DNA of 61,393 nucleotides from an uncultured Acidobacteriaceae bacterium (lineage in GTDB: Bacteria; Acidobacteriota; Terriglobia; Terriglobales; Acidobacteriaceae): positions 1 to 61,393 of the forward strand of contig CAIWFH010000140.1 in the NCBI GenBank assembly GCA_903911925.1. The letters run 5' to 3'. Numbering within the stretch: position 1 is the first letter of the stretch; each line of letters begins with the position of its first letter. The notes below the pieces were generated by a model. It saw nothing but the letters and a program-made list of their open reading frames with translations. It was not told the origin of the DNA and made no database searches. This document shows, piece after piece, positions 8,454 through 17,552 of this stretch. Position numbers and translations under genes: made by a program.

Positions 8454-8537
8454 GGGTGCCCCCGGTCTGGGAGCAATAGGTTCTGACGCTTAATCTGGGT
8501 GCCCCCGGTCTCTCGCAATTGGAGACCGGGGATACCA
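8454..8537. repeat. REP-like hairpins, one half copy and one full copy
   Basis: The word GGGTGCCCCCGGTCT occurs twice, at 8454 and 8497. The second copy closes into a hairpin (CCCCGGTCTC ... GAGACCGGGG) ending in ATACCACC. The outer words match the REP family seen at 11580, 11658, 15782, 55332, 55465 and 56071-56392. Confidence 0.75.
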
Positions 8538-9399
8538 CCGGCCTTAACTAACAAACTCGGAACTGAACACCGTCACCTTGATTACTCCCGTGAAACGCCC
8601 CAGGGTCAAAGAACTGGGTGCGCCCGGTTGGCCGGCGTCTCGGAAGTAAGGGCCCTTCGAAACTTTCAACGGCAACCGAAGATCCTTCGTCTGCGGCTCA
8701 GGATGGCACTGCTGTCGGTAAGGGTAGCGGCGTCGGACGGGCATTGTGCCCGGTTGGTCGCCCACTCGGACACAACCCGCGCAAGCGCCCATAGATGGGC
8801 GCAAGTCCTACGCCATCGCGGCTCTCCCCAGCCGACGAAATATCCCCGCCAGTTTGCCGATTAATTCCCTTCATTGGCGCAAAATCATCTCATGGTTTTC
8901 TGCCCGGCACATAACCTTGAAGAGCGCCGCGAGCGAACACGCATAACCCTTTTGTTGCCAATAATCTGCGCATAACAAAAACAGAATCAGAGAGTTACCG
9001 CGCCGCACCTGCCGCATCTGACTGATACCAATCAACTTCCATGAAGAATCCGGCCCTTTAGGGGGGGTACCCCAATGTGTCCTGAATGCCGGCCAAACAG
9101 ACTCCCGGGCAAGATTGCCCAGAGAACGCTCCCCGCAACACGAGTGCTATCCATGGCTGCCGGGCGTCCTTGCCGCGCGGGTGGATGGCCGGCTGGCGGC
9201 CCGAGGCGCGCCTGCCCCTATTTGGGGCGCAGAACACCAAATTCCTGTATTCAGCAAAGACGAAGAGCCCAATCACGGGTAAAATCGTCTGTACAGTAGG
9301 CAGAGCTGTCGCAACCCAACTGCCTGCAATGCTTTTTGGCCATAAAGCGGCGGGTCGTTATGCCTGCCAGCCCGGTTTGGAAGGCATGGAACCCCAAGG
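8538..9399. other. Gap without a credible gene
   Basis: The short frames here lack recognisable motifs and look like translated repeat DNA. I see a degenerate copy of the GIY-YIG-flanking repeat near 8682-8710 (CCTTCGTCTGCGGCTCAGGA), a perfect palindrome at 8785-8802 (GCGCCCATAGATGGGCGC), and a GC-rich patch around 9170-9235. The promoter of the TPR gene must lie near the right end, but no clear -35/-10 pair was found. Confidence 0.6.
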
Positions 9400-11541
9400 A
9401 TGATGAAAACAAAGACCCGTTTGCTGCCCATCTGGCTGCTGTTTGCCGCCGCGCCTCTCGCCTTGCTGCCAGTCAACCGCGCCGGTGCACAGAATGCTCC
9501 GGGCAGCCCCGCAACCCCTGCGCCCGCGGCGCAGCCAAAGATCGTGGAACCTGCCGCTTCAGCGGAGGACCGCGCCCAGGCGTATTACCACCTGGGACTG
9601 GCCAACATCTACGAAGACGAAGCCATGACCTCGGGCCGGCCTGAATACGTGAGCTTCGCCGTCGAGGAGTACAAGAAGGCGCTGAACGCCGATCCGGGTT
9701 CGCCGCAACTGAACAATGGGCTGGCCGAGCTGTATTTCCGCTCCGGCCGGGTGCGCGAGGCCGAGACCACTGCCCGCGGATTGCTCAAGACCTCTCCGGA
9801 CAACGTAGACGCTCACAAGCTGCTGGGCCGCATTTACCTGCGCCAGCTAGGCGAATCGCAAAACGGCGTGTCTTCGTCCTCGCCCTCCGGCAATGTGCTG
9901 GACCAGGCGATTACCCAGTTTGAAAAGATTGTGGCTTTGCAGCCCAAAAGCGTCGAGGACCACATGGTTCTCGGCCAGCTTTACACCGTGAAGCACCTGC
10001 CCACAAAGGCTGAAGAGCAATTCAAGGTTGCCCAGGGAATCGAGCCGGACTCGGAAGAAGTGGTGCTGAACCTGGCCCGGCTGTATGCCGAGAGCGGCGA
10101 CCTGGCTCATGCCGCCAAGGTGATTGAAGCGGTTCCCATGAGCGACCGCAGCCCCAAGATGGAGTCTGCCCTGGGCGCCACCTACGAACAATTGAAGCAG
10201 ACCAAGGAAGCGATTGCCGCCTACCAGCGTGCCGCGGATATGGAGCCCGGGGACGCACACACCATGGGCGCGCTGGCCCAGGCGCTGCTTACAGACAACC
10301 AGCTTGACGAAGCGCTCAAGGAATACAAGCGGATCGCCGAAGCCGATTCTGAGGACTCAGGCGCGCTGATTCACATCTGCGAAATTCAGCGCCGGCAGGG
10401 CAAGTACGAAGATGCGCTGGCCACCGTCCGCAAGGCACGCAAAAAGGAGCCCGACTCGCTGGAGGCCGGCTACAACGAAGGCCTGCTGCTTGACGTGCTG
10501 GGCCGCTATGACGAGGCGGTGGTTGTCTACGAGAAGATGGTCGATCTCACTTCCCATGCAAACGGCGCCTACACCGGCGAAGAGAAGAACAACCGGGGCA
10601 TCTTCCTTGAGCGGCTGGGCGCGGTTTACAACGAACAGAACCACACCGCAGAGGCCATTGCCACCTATCAGAAGCTTGTGGACATGGGCGGCGAGTCGAC
10701 CCTGCGCGGCTACCAGGGCCAGGTGGAGTCCTACCGGAGCGCAAAGAATTTTGACAAGGCGGTCGAGATCTCGCGCAAGGCGGTTGAAGCCGACCCCAAG
10801 AATCGCGACCTGAAACTGATGCTGGCCGGCGAACTGCTTGACCTGGGCAAGACCGATGACGGCCTGGCCATGGCCAAGGCGCTCATTGACAACACGGACA
10901 AGGATCGCGCCATCTGGCTGGCCCTTGGCCAGATGTATATCCGCACCCACCGCTGGAAGGATGCCGAAGACGCCCTGAATCGTGCAGGCGGCATGACCAC
11001 AAAAAAGGAAGACCGCATCTACCTGTTGTTTGTTAAAGGCGAACTGGCCGAGCGGCAAAAGCGCTCCGAGCCGGCGGAGCAGTTTTTCCGCCAGGTGCTG
11101 GAACTGGACCCCAACAACGCCATGACCCTGAACTACCTGGGCTACATGATGGCCGACAAGGGCACGCGGCTGCCTGAAGCGCTGGCCATGATCCGCAAGG
11201 CAGTCGATCAGGAGCCGATGAACGGCGCCTATCTCGATTCGCTTGGCTGGGCTTACTTCAAGCTGGGCCAGTACGAGCTGGCCGAAGACAATCTGCGCCG
11301 CGCCGTTGAACGCGACCGCACCGACCCTACCGTTCACGACCACCTGGGCGACCTGTACGAGAAGACCGGCCGCGTCCGCCTGGCCGCCGCGCAGTGGGAG
11401 TTGTCGCTGTCTGAGTACGCCAAGTCGGCGCAAGCGGACGTGGAGCCGACCGACGTTGCCAAGGTGCAGAAGAAGCTTGAAACCGCACGCGTCAAACTGG
11501 CCAAGCAGGAAAGCGCAACCGGCCAGCCCAAGCCGGAATAA
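9400..11541 (+). CDS. Large exported tetratricopeptide-repeat protein
   Basis: This 713-residue protein has a signal peptide (LLPIWLLFAAAPLALLP, cleavage near GAQ) and then TPR units almost to the end, for instance AYYHLGLANIYED, AIAAYQRAADMEPGD, AITQFEKIVALQPKS and LNYLGYMMADKG. The last repeats with DSLGWAYFKLGQYELAEDNL resemble the TPR proteins often found in outer-membrane secretion or lipoprotein complexes. The start ATG ATG at 9400 follows CCAAGG. It is monocistronic as far as seen. Function beyond scaffolding cannot be given. Confidence 0.9.
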   Translation: MMKTKTRLLPIWLLFAAAPLALLPVNRAGAQNAPGSPATPAPAAQPKIVEPAASAEDRAQAYYHLGLANIYEDEAMTSGRPEYVSFAVEEYKKALNADPGSPQLNNGLAELYFRSGRVREAETTARGLLKTSPDNVDAHKLLGRIYLRQLGESQNGVSSSSPSGNVLDQAITQFEKIVALQPKSVEDHMVLGQLYTVKHLPTKAEEQFKVAQGIEPDSEEVVLNLARLYAESGDLAHAAKVIEAVPMSDRSPKMESALGATYEQLKQTKEAIAAYQRAADMEPGDAHTMGALAQALLTDNQLDEALKEYKRIAEADSEDSGALIHICEIQRRQGKYEDALATVRKARKKEPDSLEAGYNEGLLLDVLGRYDEAVVVYEKMVDLTSHANGAYTGEEKNNRGIFLERLGAVYNEQNHTAEAIATYQKLVDMGGESTLRGYQGQVESYRSAKNFDKAVEISRKAVEADPKNRDLKLMLAGELLDLGKTDDGLAMAKALIDNTDKDRAIWLALGQMYIRTHRWKDAEDALNRAGGMTTKKEDRIYLLFVKGELAERQKRSEPAEQFFRQVLELDPNNAMTLNYLGYMMADKGTRLPEALAMIRKAVDQEPMNGAYLDSLGWAYFKLGQYELAEDNLRRAVERDRTDPTVHDHLGDLYEKTGRVRLAAAQWELSLSEYAKSAQADVEPTDVAKVQKKLETARVKLAKQESATGQPKPE

Positions 11542-11579
11542 TCAGCGCGGCTCTGACTACTTGTTCTCCCATCGCAGAT

Positions 11580-11613
11580 GGGTGCCCCAGGTCTCGATTT
11601 TGAGACCTGGGAA
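11580..11613. repeat. REP hairpin
   Basis: GGTGCCCCAGGTCTC and GAGACCTGGG form a hairpin with a GATTTT loop. The outer GGTGCCCC matches the REP family associated with the RAYT at 55439; 55332-55370 is nearly its reverse complement. Confidence 0.8.
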
Positions 11614-11657
11614 ACCTCAATTCCAAAACAACCCCATTCATCATTAGCAGGTCTGCC

Positions 11658-11710
11658 GGGTGCCCCATCCTTTCGTCGGCTCTTTGACGAAAGGATGGGA
11701 TACCCCAGAC
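11658..11710. repeat. REP hairpin
   Basis: GGGTGCCCCATCCTTTCGTC pairs with GACGAAAGGATGGGATACCC around a GGCTCTTT loop. It lies downstream of the TPR gene and of the convergent creatininase gene, a typical REP location. Confidence 0.85.
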
Positions 11711-11757
11711 CTCAACCACCCTCGAACGGGCTCTTCTTACTTTTCAAAGCACTATTT

Positions 11758-12639
11758 CTACTGTTTCGTATCCAGTGGATGCTTTGAATCCTCGAAGTAT
11801 TGGTTCTGCAGCTTCAAACTCACCGCGTCGGCCTTGATAGCCTTCAACGCCTCCGTAATCTGCCGCGACCATTCCTTCTGGTCAAAGGCTCCCAGTTCCT
11901 TGTTCGCCGCTTCGCCCCAGCCCGCGTAGTGATTCGGGAACCGCGCATACCACCAGATGCCCGTGTACACGCTCTCCGGCAGCGACTGCCGCTTCAGGTC
12001 CAAACCCGATTGCTGCGTTGCGCGCTCCTGGTGAACCAGATCCGGCCGCGCAATCAGCATGGCTGAAGTTTCCGCCTCGCCGCCGTGCTGGTCATACGGG
12101 GTCTTCATCGCCGGCCGTCCGGGCACATTTTCATTCGGCAGCCCGAAAACATAAACCACGTAGTCGCGAGGCGTGGCCAACTGGGCTTGCGCGAACAGAG
12201 GCAGCAGGTGATTGTTGCCGCCGTGGCCGTTCACGATCACCACTTTCTTGCATCCGTTGCGCGCCATCTCGCTTACCGTCTCCTGCAATAGCGTGAGCTG
12301 TGTTTGCAGGCTGTAAGCCACAGTTCCGGGCTGCTGCTGCGCCTCAAAAATCTGCCCGAAGTAGTACTCGGGAAACACCACCGCATATTCCTGCTTCACC
12401 GCATTCATCACCGCGAAGCGGACGTCCAGCAGGTCGGTGCCGATGGGCAGATGCGGTCCGTGTTTCTCAAGGATGCCGAACGGCAGCACGCAAACGCTTT
12501 GCGACTGGTGGACTGCCTGGATAAAGTCCGGCCCGGTCAGTTCTTCCCACTTGGGAGAGAGGCCGGCCTGTGAGAGACATGCCTTGGCCGAAAACGCAAG
12601 AAGCATCGCTGAAAGAACCACGGCGTATTTCCGTTTCAT
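11758..12639 (-). CDS. Creatininase-family amidohydrolase, exported
   Basis: The 293-residue protein carries a signal peptide (VVLSAMLLAFSAKACLSQ) and the creatininase fold motifs: GILEKHGPHLPIGTD (metal ligands Glu, His, Asp), VIVNGHGGN and a later GGEAETS with a glutamate ligand. The family hydrolyses cyclic amides or formamides; members include creatininase and the mycofactocin protease MftE, and the exported form here has no clear substrate. The ATG at 12639 has a G-rich ribosome site. An upstream in-frame ATG at 12669 would spoil the signal peptide. Confidence 0.9.
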   Translation of the reverse strand: MKRKYAVVLSAMLLAFSAKACLSQAGLSPKWEELTGPDFIQAVHQSQSVCVLPFGILEKHGPHLPIGTDLLDVRFAVMNAVKQEYAVVFPEYYFGQIFEAQQQPGTVAYSLQTQLTLLQETVSEMARNGCKKVVIVNGHGGNNHLLPLFAQAQLATPRDYVVYVFGLPNENVPGRPAMKTPYDQHGGEAETSAMLIARPDLVHQERATQQSGLDLKRQSLPESVYTGIWWYARFPNHYAGWGEAANKELGAFDQKEWSRQITEALKAIKADAVSLKLQNQYFEDSKHPLDTKQ

Positions 12640-12714
12640 CGTCAATCCCCCCTGTCCGCGCAGAATCATGCGGATTATATCTCGTCCGCAATGCGCCCGG
12701 CAGCGCTTGGCCGG

Positions 12715-14028
12715 CTACTCGAGCGCGTAGAGGTTGCCGTCGGCACTCCCGATATAGACAACGCTCCCTGAGATCACAGGGGAAGAAAGGATGGTTCCAA
12801 CTGTGTGCAACTTGCTCACTCCCACCGGCAGGTCGTCGTAAAAGTTCGACTGGAAAGCAACTTCGTAATTGGGGTTGCCATCCGACTTTGACAGTGCGTC
12901 GAGATTCTGCCGCGATCCCTCCGTCTGGAAGACCCACGCCGGTTTTCTCGTCGCCAAATCGATGGCCACCAGCTTGCCGTCCTGCCCAGCAAGATAGAGC
13001 GTGGCGCCCGCGATCGACGGCGAGGCGAAGATGGGCCAGTGAAACTTCAGCGCGTCGATCGGCGCACCGGTCTGCGCGTCCAATATATGCAGCGTCGCGG
13101 TATCCGAGGTGGCAAAGTAGACCTTGCCCGCCTGCACGACCGGCGAGGTAATTACCCACGAGCCCTTGTTGTTAAACACCCAGCGCTTCTGGCCCGTCGC
13201 GCCGTCCAGAGCGTAGAAGTTCGAGTCGCGGCAGCCAAAGTAAACCAACCCGCCAGCCACGGTTGCCGAAGACTGGATGCCTACCTGGTTGTGAATGTCA
13301 GGGTCTTCCCCGGTCTTGAATTTCCAAAGTTCCTTCCCGGTGGCCGCGTCCAGCGCGTAAAAATAGCTGTCCCAACTGCCGATGTAGAGCTTGCCATCGG
13401 CAATTGCAGGCGACGCATGAACCACATCACCGGTTTTGAACTTCCACTTCAGCGCGCCCGTCGCGGCATCCAGCGAGTACACGCTGCCGTCTCCGCTGCC
13501 AAAATAGACTCTGCCGCCAAAGACTACCGGCGATGACAGGTACACGTCGAAGGGATCGGGCATGGTCTCGCCCGCCGGCAGTGAGCCGTGCAAGTGCGTT
13601 GCCGCATAGCGGCGCTCGCCCGGGTTGGCGAACTTCCACCGCAGCTTGCCCGTCCCCGCATCCACCGCGTAGAAATTGCCGTCGTAGCTGCCAAAGTAAA
13701 CCAGACCATGGTCGACGGCGGGAGACGAAGAGACACGCGCTTCGGTGGGGAACTTCCACTTTGCCGCGCCGGTCTGTTCGTCAATTGCGTAGAGGATCCC
13801 GTCGTTGCTGCCAACGTAGACCGCGCCGCCTGCGATGGCGGGCGATGAGACCACTTCGCCGTGCGTGTGAAACGTCCACTTCACCGCGTTGAATTTAGGC
13901 GCGCCCGCGGCATCGTAAGTGCCCGAGTGCGCGGCGTTGTTTCGAAACATGGCCGTATCCTGCGAAAACACACACGCGCCAAAGAGAAGGATGAGACAGG
14001 AAAGGCACAAGAGCCTTTGTACTTTCAT
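12715..14028 (-). CDS. PQQ-like beta-propeller protein, exported
   Basis: A 437-residue protein with an N-terminal signal (LSCLILLFGACVFSQ; the cysteine does not sit in a canonical lipobox) and about seven repeated blades of the form AxxDGxLYAIDxxTGxxxWKF. Examples are GSNDGILYAIDEQTGAAKW and GSWDSYFYALDAATGKELW. Such WD/PQQ propellers occur in BamB-type scaffolds and in quinoprotein dehydrogenases. I see no separate catalytic domain or haem motif, so a scaffold or sugar-sensing role is more likely than an enzyme. AAAGGA precedes the ATG. Confidence 0.88.
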   Translation of the reverse strand: MKVQRLLCLSCLILLFGACVFSQDTAMFRNNAAHSGTYDAAGAPKFNAVKWTFHTHGEVVSSPAIAGGAVYVGSNDGILYAIDEQTGAAKWKFPTEARVSSSPAVDHGLVYFGSYDGNFYAVDAGTGKLRWKFANPGERRYAATHLHGSLPAGETMPDPFDVYLSSPVVFGGRVYFGSGDGSVYSLDAATGALKWKFKTGDVVHASPAIADGKLYIGSWDSYFYALDAATGKELWKFKTGEDPDIHNQVGIQSSATVAGGLVYFGCRDSNFYALDGATGQKRWVFNNKGSWVITSPVVQAGKVYFATSDTATLHILDAQTGAPIDALKFHWPIFASPSIAGATLYLAGQDGKLVAIDLATRKPAWVFQTEGSRQNLDALSKSDGNPNYEVAFQSNFYDDLPVGVSKLHTVGTILSSPVISGSVVYIGSADGNLYALE

Positions 14029-14308
14029 GGGGGGTCCTTTCGTTGAAGGGAAGTATAGCTACAGTCAGCAGAACCCGCCACGCATTCGTGATGAACCGGC
14101 TGTTGCGGGTGACAGGTAACACCGGTCAGCTGGCGATTCAATGCGGGGCCGAAGAGACTGAGAAGCGAGCGTCCCGATGCTATGGTTGCTGCCGTGGAAA
14201 GCCACGGCATCAAAGCAATCGCTGGACTCGTCGCAGCTGCCGGACTCTTTCGCGGCTTATGCCGATCGCCAGCGTCTAGAATGGCTCCAGGTAGCGAACG
14301 GAGCGGTC

Positions 14309-15628
14309 ATGACTTTCATCCGTCTGCAAGCAGGCGCGTTTCTTCTTGTCTTCTTCGCACTCGGTGCGATGGCGGCACCCCTCAATATCCACCAAACCGG
14401 GTTCAAGCCTGCCGCGAACGGTTACCCAGCGGGTTGGAGCGTCTGGTCGGCGCGGACTGAAATCGCGCCGAAGACTTTCATCGACACCACGCATTTCCGC
14501 ACCGGGCCTGGATCTCTGGCGATTGGCGGCAATAGCAACTCCGCCGAGTACGGAGGCTGGGAGTATCTGGCCTCAGGCATTGCCCCCGGCCACTGGTATC
14601 GGTTCGCTGCATATTACCGCTCGGCGGGCCTGCAAAGCCTAGCGTCGCAGGTGGTCACGCGCCTTGACTGGCGCACGGCCGACGGTAAGCTTGCCGGCCA
14701 GCCGGACTATCCCTACGCAACCACTCCCGAGGGCGAGTGGACGCGGATCAGCCTGGATGTGCCCGCGCCTGAAAGTGCCGCATCCGTCAAGATTGAGTTG
14801 TACCTTGCCAATGCTCCGCAGGCCACACTTTGGTGGGATGACATATCCATCGAAGAGATACCCGATCCGGGGCCGCGCCAGGTTACGGTCGCGACGGTCA
14901 AGTTCCAACCCCGCGATACGCATTCCGCAGAAGAGAACTTAGGGCAATTCCTGGCGTTGATTGACCGCGATGTGCCCGCGAAAACCGATCTCATCCTGCT
15001 GCCGGAAGGCATGACGGCGACAGGGACCGGCAAGCAGGACGCAGAGATGGCGGAACCCGTTCCAGGGCCAACGACGGACAGGCTTGGCGAAGTGGCCCGC
15101 CGCAGGCATGCCTACATCGTTGCGGGAATCTACGAGCGGGAAGGGCCGGCGGTCTACAACACGGCCATCTTTCTTGATCGCGAGGGAAGGCTGATTGGCA
15201 AATACCGCAAGGTCTATCTGCCTCGGGAAGAGGTTGAAGCGGGCCTGACTCCCGGCAACGATCTGCCCGTTTTTCGGACCGACTTTGGCAAGGTGGGAAT
15301 CATGATCTGCTGGGATGTTGAGTATGCCGATCCGGCACGAGCACTGGCGCTCAAAGGCGCCGAGATCATTCTGCTGCCTGCCGCGGATGGAAACGCCACG
15401 CTGATCAAGGCCCGGGCCATTGAGAATCATGCCTTTCTCGTGAGTTCTACCTACGGCAAGAGTTCTCTCATCCTCGATCCCAATGGCGAAGTGCTGGCCG
15501 ATGCCACGCAAGACGGAACGGTAGCCATTGCCCGGATCGACCTGAATCGACGCTACGACGACGCCTGGCTGGGCAACATGCACGAGCGGTTTATGAAGGA
15601 ACTGCGCCTGGATTTGTCAGTCAAGTGA
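14309..15628 (+). CDS. Exported carbon-nitrogen hydrolase (nitrilase fold) with N-terminal beta domain
   Basis: The C-terminal two thirds are a nitrilase-superfamily domain with the Glu-Lys-Cys triad: LLPEGMT (Glu), GKYRKVYLPREE (Lys) and MICWDVEY (Cys). The enzyme should hydrolyse an amide or nitrile C-N bond. The N-terminal 190 residues contain a signal peptide (FLLVFFALGAMA) and a jelly-roll-like region rich in W and G (GWSVWSART, TLWWDDISIEE) resembling carbohydrate-binding modules. This fusion makes an unusual exported hydrolase. The start at 14309 has GGAG upstream; the frame is also open to 14177. Confidence 0.88.
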   Translation: MTFIRLQAGAFLLVFFALGAMAAPLNIHQTGFKPAANGYPAGWSVWSARTEIAPKTFIDTTHFRTGPGSLAIGGNSNSAEYGGWEYLASGIAPGHWYRFAAYYRSAGLQSLASQVVTRLDWRTADGKLAGQPDYPYATTPEGEWTRISLDVPAPESAASVKIELYLANAPQATLWWDDISIEEIPDPGPRQVTVATVKFQPRDTHSAEENLGQFLALIDRDVPAKTDLILLPEGMTATGTGKQDAEMAEPVPGPTTDRLGEVARRRHAYIVAGIYEREGPAVYNTAIFLDREGRLIGKYRKVYLPREEVEAGLTPGNDLPVFRTDFGKVGIMICWDVEYADPARALALKGAEIILLPAADGNATLIKARAIENHAFLVSSTYGKSSLILDPNGEVLADATQDGTVAIARIDLNRRYDDAWLGNMHERFMKELRLDLSVK

Positions 15629-15781
15629 CCGCAGTACGAAACGTAGACCGCCCTAGCATCCTGCGCCTGAAACTCGCATCATAAAAGGCGCAATCTTCCC
15701 GAGGCGTCCTGCGTCTGAAATTTGGGCGGGTGGCCCACCCTTCTTCCGGTCTTTAGGAAACCTGCCCCAACCCAACATTGA

Positions 15782-15830
15782 GGGTGCCCCACCCTTTCCG
15801 CGCTCTTTGCGGGAAGGGTGGGAGACCACG
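15782..15830. repeat. REP hairpin
   Basis: GGGTGCCCCACCCTTTCCGC pairs with GCGGGAAGGGTGGGAGACCAC around GCTCTTT. It is the same family as 11658-11710 and 56071-56119. Confidence 0.85.
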
Positions 15831-16009
15831 AATCCCAATCGGCCAGCTCGTTCGAGTCCCTGGTCCCTTAGTCCCCGTTTTTCGTCACCCGCTTGCAGTC
15901 CAGCATGGGGCGTTTCCGCACCCAGAAATGACAAAAATAGGACCAATTTCTATGTCGTTTATTCCACTGGACTTATGCAGTATTCTCATTGCAGATAATT
16001 ACCGCCTCT

Positions 16010-16205
16010 TGGCGCACAATCAATTTGTCGTGTTCTTTTCGGCCCCGCACCGGCGGAGCCGTTAGATGAACGCCCGTAACTCCTTTGTTCTGACGATTCT
16101 GCGGCGAACTCCAACAGAATCACGTACTTGGAGCGGGAACCCCAAGGCATCTTGCTGAAAACAGCGAACTTCCCCCCAGAATCTAGGGGGGAGGGGGGAG
16201 GGTCG
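16010..16205. repeat. Long dispersed repeat, copy E1
   Basis: The segment from TTGGCGCACAAT through CTGCGGCGAACTCCA and AGAATCACGTACTTGGA to the end TGAAAACAGCGAACTTCC is matched in inverse orientation at 55030-55198. The two ends are well conserved and the middle is diverged. The final part, with CCCCCC and GGGGGGAGGGG runs, also resembles the repeat at 27624-27710. Confidence 0.7.
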
Positions 16206-16235
16206 CGTTCAGGGTCCCTGACCGATAAGACCGCC

Positions 16236-17417
16236 TCACTTGCCGCCATGAGTAAGTTGCCGCAACTCAGAACCGGCCATGAGGAAAGCGCCCACGCCAT
16301 ACACGTAACTCGATTGCGGCTTGAATGCATCCGGTGCCGCGCCGATTGGCTGGATGCTGCCTAGCCGCCCGTCTGCATAGACGTGCGACACCAGACCTGC
16401 CCAGCCTTTTTGAACCACCTGCGTGTATTCTGCGCGGTCCAGAATGCCGTGGTTCATGCCCCATGCCATCGCATAGATGTAGAAAGCCGATCCTGAAACT
16501 TCAGGCAGCGGATACGCAGCGCCGTTGAGCAGTCCGGGCCGCCACAGGCCATCCGCGCCCTGCAGCGACTTCAGCCGCGCAGCCATCTCGCGAAATTGCG
16601 CCACGTAGCGCGGGCGGCTCGGATAATTCTCCGGCATCTCCTGGAGCACCTCTGCCAGTCCCGCAATCACCCACCCGTTGCCGCGCGACCAGAAGATCTT
16701 TTTGCCGTTGGCTTCATGCTTATCGAGAAAAGTGGCGTCGCGGCTGTACAAATGCTCTTGTGGGTCGTAGAGCAGTTTGGAGGTAACCCACCAGCCGCTG
16801 TCGAGGTGGTCGAGATATTCCTTGCGGCCGGTGATGCTGTAGAGTTCGGCCCACACCGGCGGCGCCATGAAGAACGCGTCGCACCACCACCACATCGGAG
16901 TGGCCTGGTTGTGACCGTCGGGGCAGGTTTCAGTGCACACGTTGGGCATTTGGATGATGCGGTCGAACTGCGCCTTTGTCGGCTCCAGCATCTTGGGGTC
17001 GCGGTAGCGGCGATACAAAGAGAGATAGGCGTAGTCGATCGCCTGGTCGTCGGCTTCAGTCTCCCTTGGGCCCGGTTTCCATTCGAACTTTCTTCCCACG
17101 TCGACCATCGCGTTCTTGTAGCGGGGCTCGGAGAGGGATTCGCTTGCCGCAACAAATCCCCGGTAGAGGGCCGCAAACGTCCAGTCCTGGCTGAAGTCGT
17201 TGCGGGCCTTGGCGAGTTGCCAGTCGCCCACCTTGCGCATTGCCTTGGCAATGTCTGCAGGCGTCAGCGCGCCAGATAGATCGGCAGCCAGCGGGCCGGC
17301 CTGCGCAGGTGTGTCTCCCACGCCTTCTTGTCCAAGGGCCCATGCCGCGTGCGTGGCGGCGCCGGGTGCGAAAATCAGCAACGCTGCGGCAACAACTGCA
17401 ACTTGGCGATAGTTCAT
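16236..17417 (-). CDS. Glycoside hydrolase family 105 (unsaturated rhamnogalacturonyl hydrolase type), exported
   Basis: A signal peptide (VAVVAAALLIFAPGAATHAA) precedes an (alpha/alpha)6-barrel of the GH88/GH105 group. Such enzymes hydrate the unsaturated uronic acid left by pectin or rhamnogalacturonan lyases, releasing the neighbouring sugar. Visible marks are WWWCDAFFMAPPVW, containing the catalytic aspartate, and FWSRGNGWVIAG. Length (393) fits. An AGGAG site precedes the ATG. The neighbour upstream encodes a sugar-binding lipoprotein, separated by a strong terminator, so they are separate transcripts on the same theme of plant polysaccharide use. Confidence 0.92.
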   Translation of the reverse strand: MNYRQVAVVAAALLIFAPGAATHAAWALGQEGVGDTPAQAGPLAADLSGALTPADIAKAMRKVGDWQLAKARNDFSQDWTFAALYRGFVAASESLSEPRYKNAMVDVGRKFEWKPGPRETEADDQAIDYAYLSLYRRYRDPKMLEPTKAQFDRIIQMPNVCTETCPDGHNQATPMWWWCDAFFMAPPVWAELYSITGRKEYLDHLDSGWWVTSKLLYDPQEHLYSRDATFLDKHEANGKKIFWSRGNGWVIAGLAEVLQEMPENYPSRPRYVAQFREMAARLKSLQGADGLWRPGLLNGAAYPLPEVSGSAFYIYAMAWGMNHGILDRAEYTQVVQKGWAGLVSHVYADGRLGSIQPIGAAPDAFKPQSSYVYGVGAFLMAGSELRQLTHGGK

Positions 17418-17496
17418 GGTTGACTCCTGCCGGCTTTGGATGTAACGCTCGCTCGCGGCACGCTACCGACTATACAGAATCGGGCTTGGAAATAAG

Positions 17497-17531
17497 AAAA
17501 GCCCACGCCTCGGCTTGAGGCGTGGGCTTTT
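17497..17531. terminator. Bidirectional-looking Rho-independent terminator
   Basis: A perfect 15-bp stem (AAAAGCCCACGCCTC with its complement) around GGCTT, with A and T runs on either side. It lies just downstream of the sugar-binding gene on the minus strand and should end that transcript before the GH105 gene. Confidence 0.95.
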
Positions 17532-17552
17532 GCCGATCGGTAAGTGTAGCTC

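Larger units (their letters stand above)
15629..16235. other. Repeat-filled gap without a gene
   Basis: It contains a half REP copy (15723-15763), a full REP hairpin (15782-15830), and a long dispersed element (16010-16205). No frame has coding character. Both flanking genes (carbon-nitrogen hydrolase and GH105) read into it. Confidence 0.7.

Noticed and set aside
9058..9276. A 72-codon minus-strand frame with arginine and glycine runs
   Set aside because: No ribosome site or family, and it lies in repeat-like GC-rich DNA.
10357..11433. A 358-codon minus-strand frame
   Set aside because: It is the mirror of the TPR gene, whose repeats are certain.
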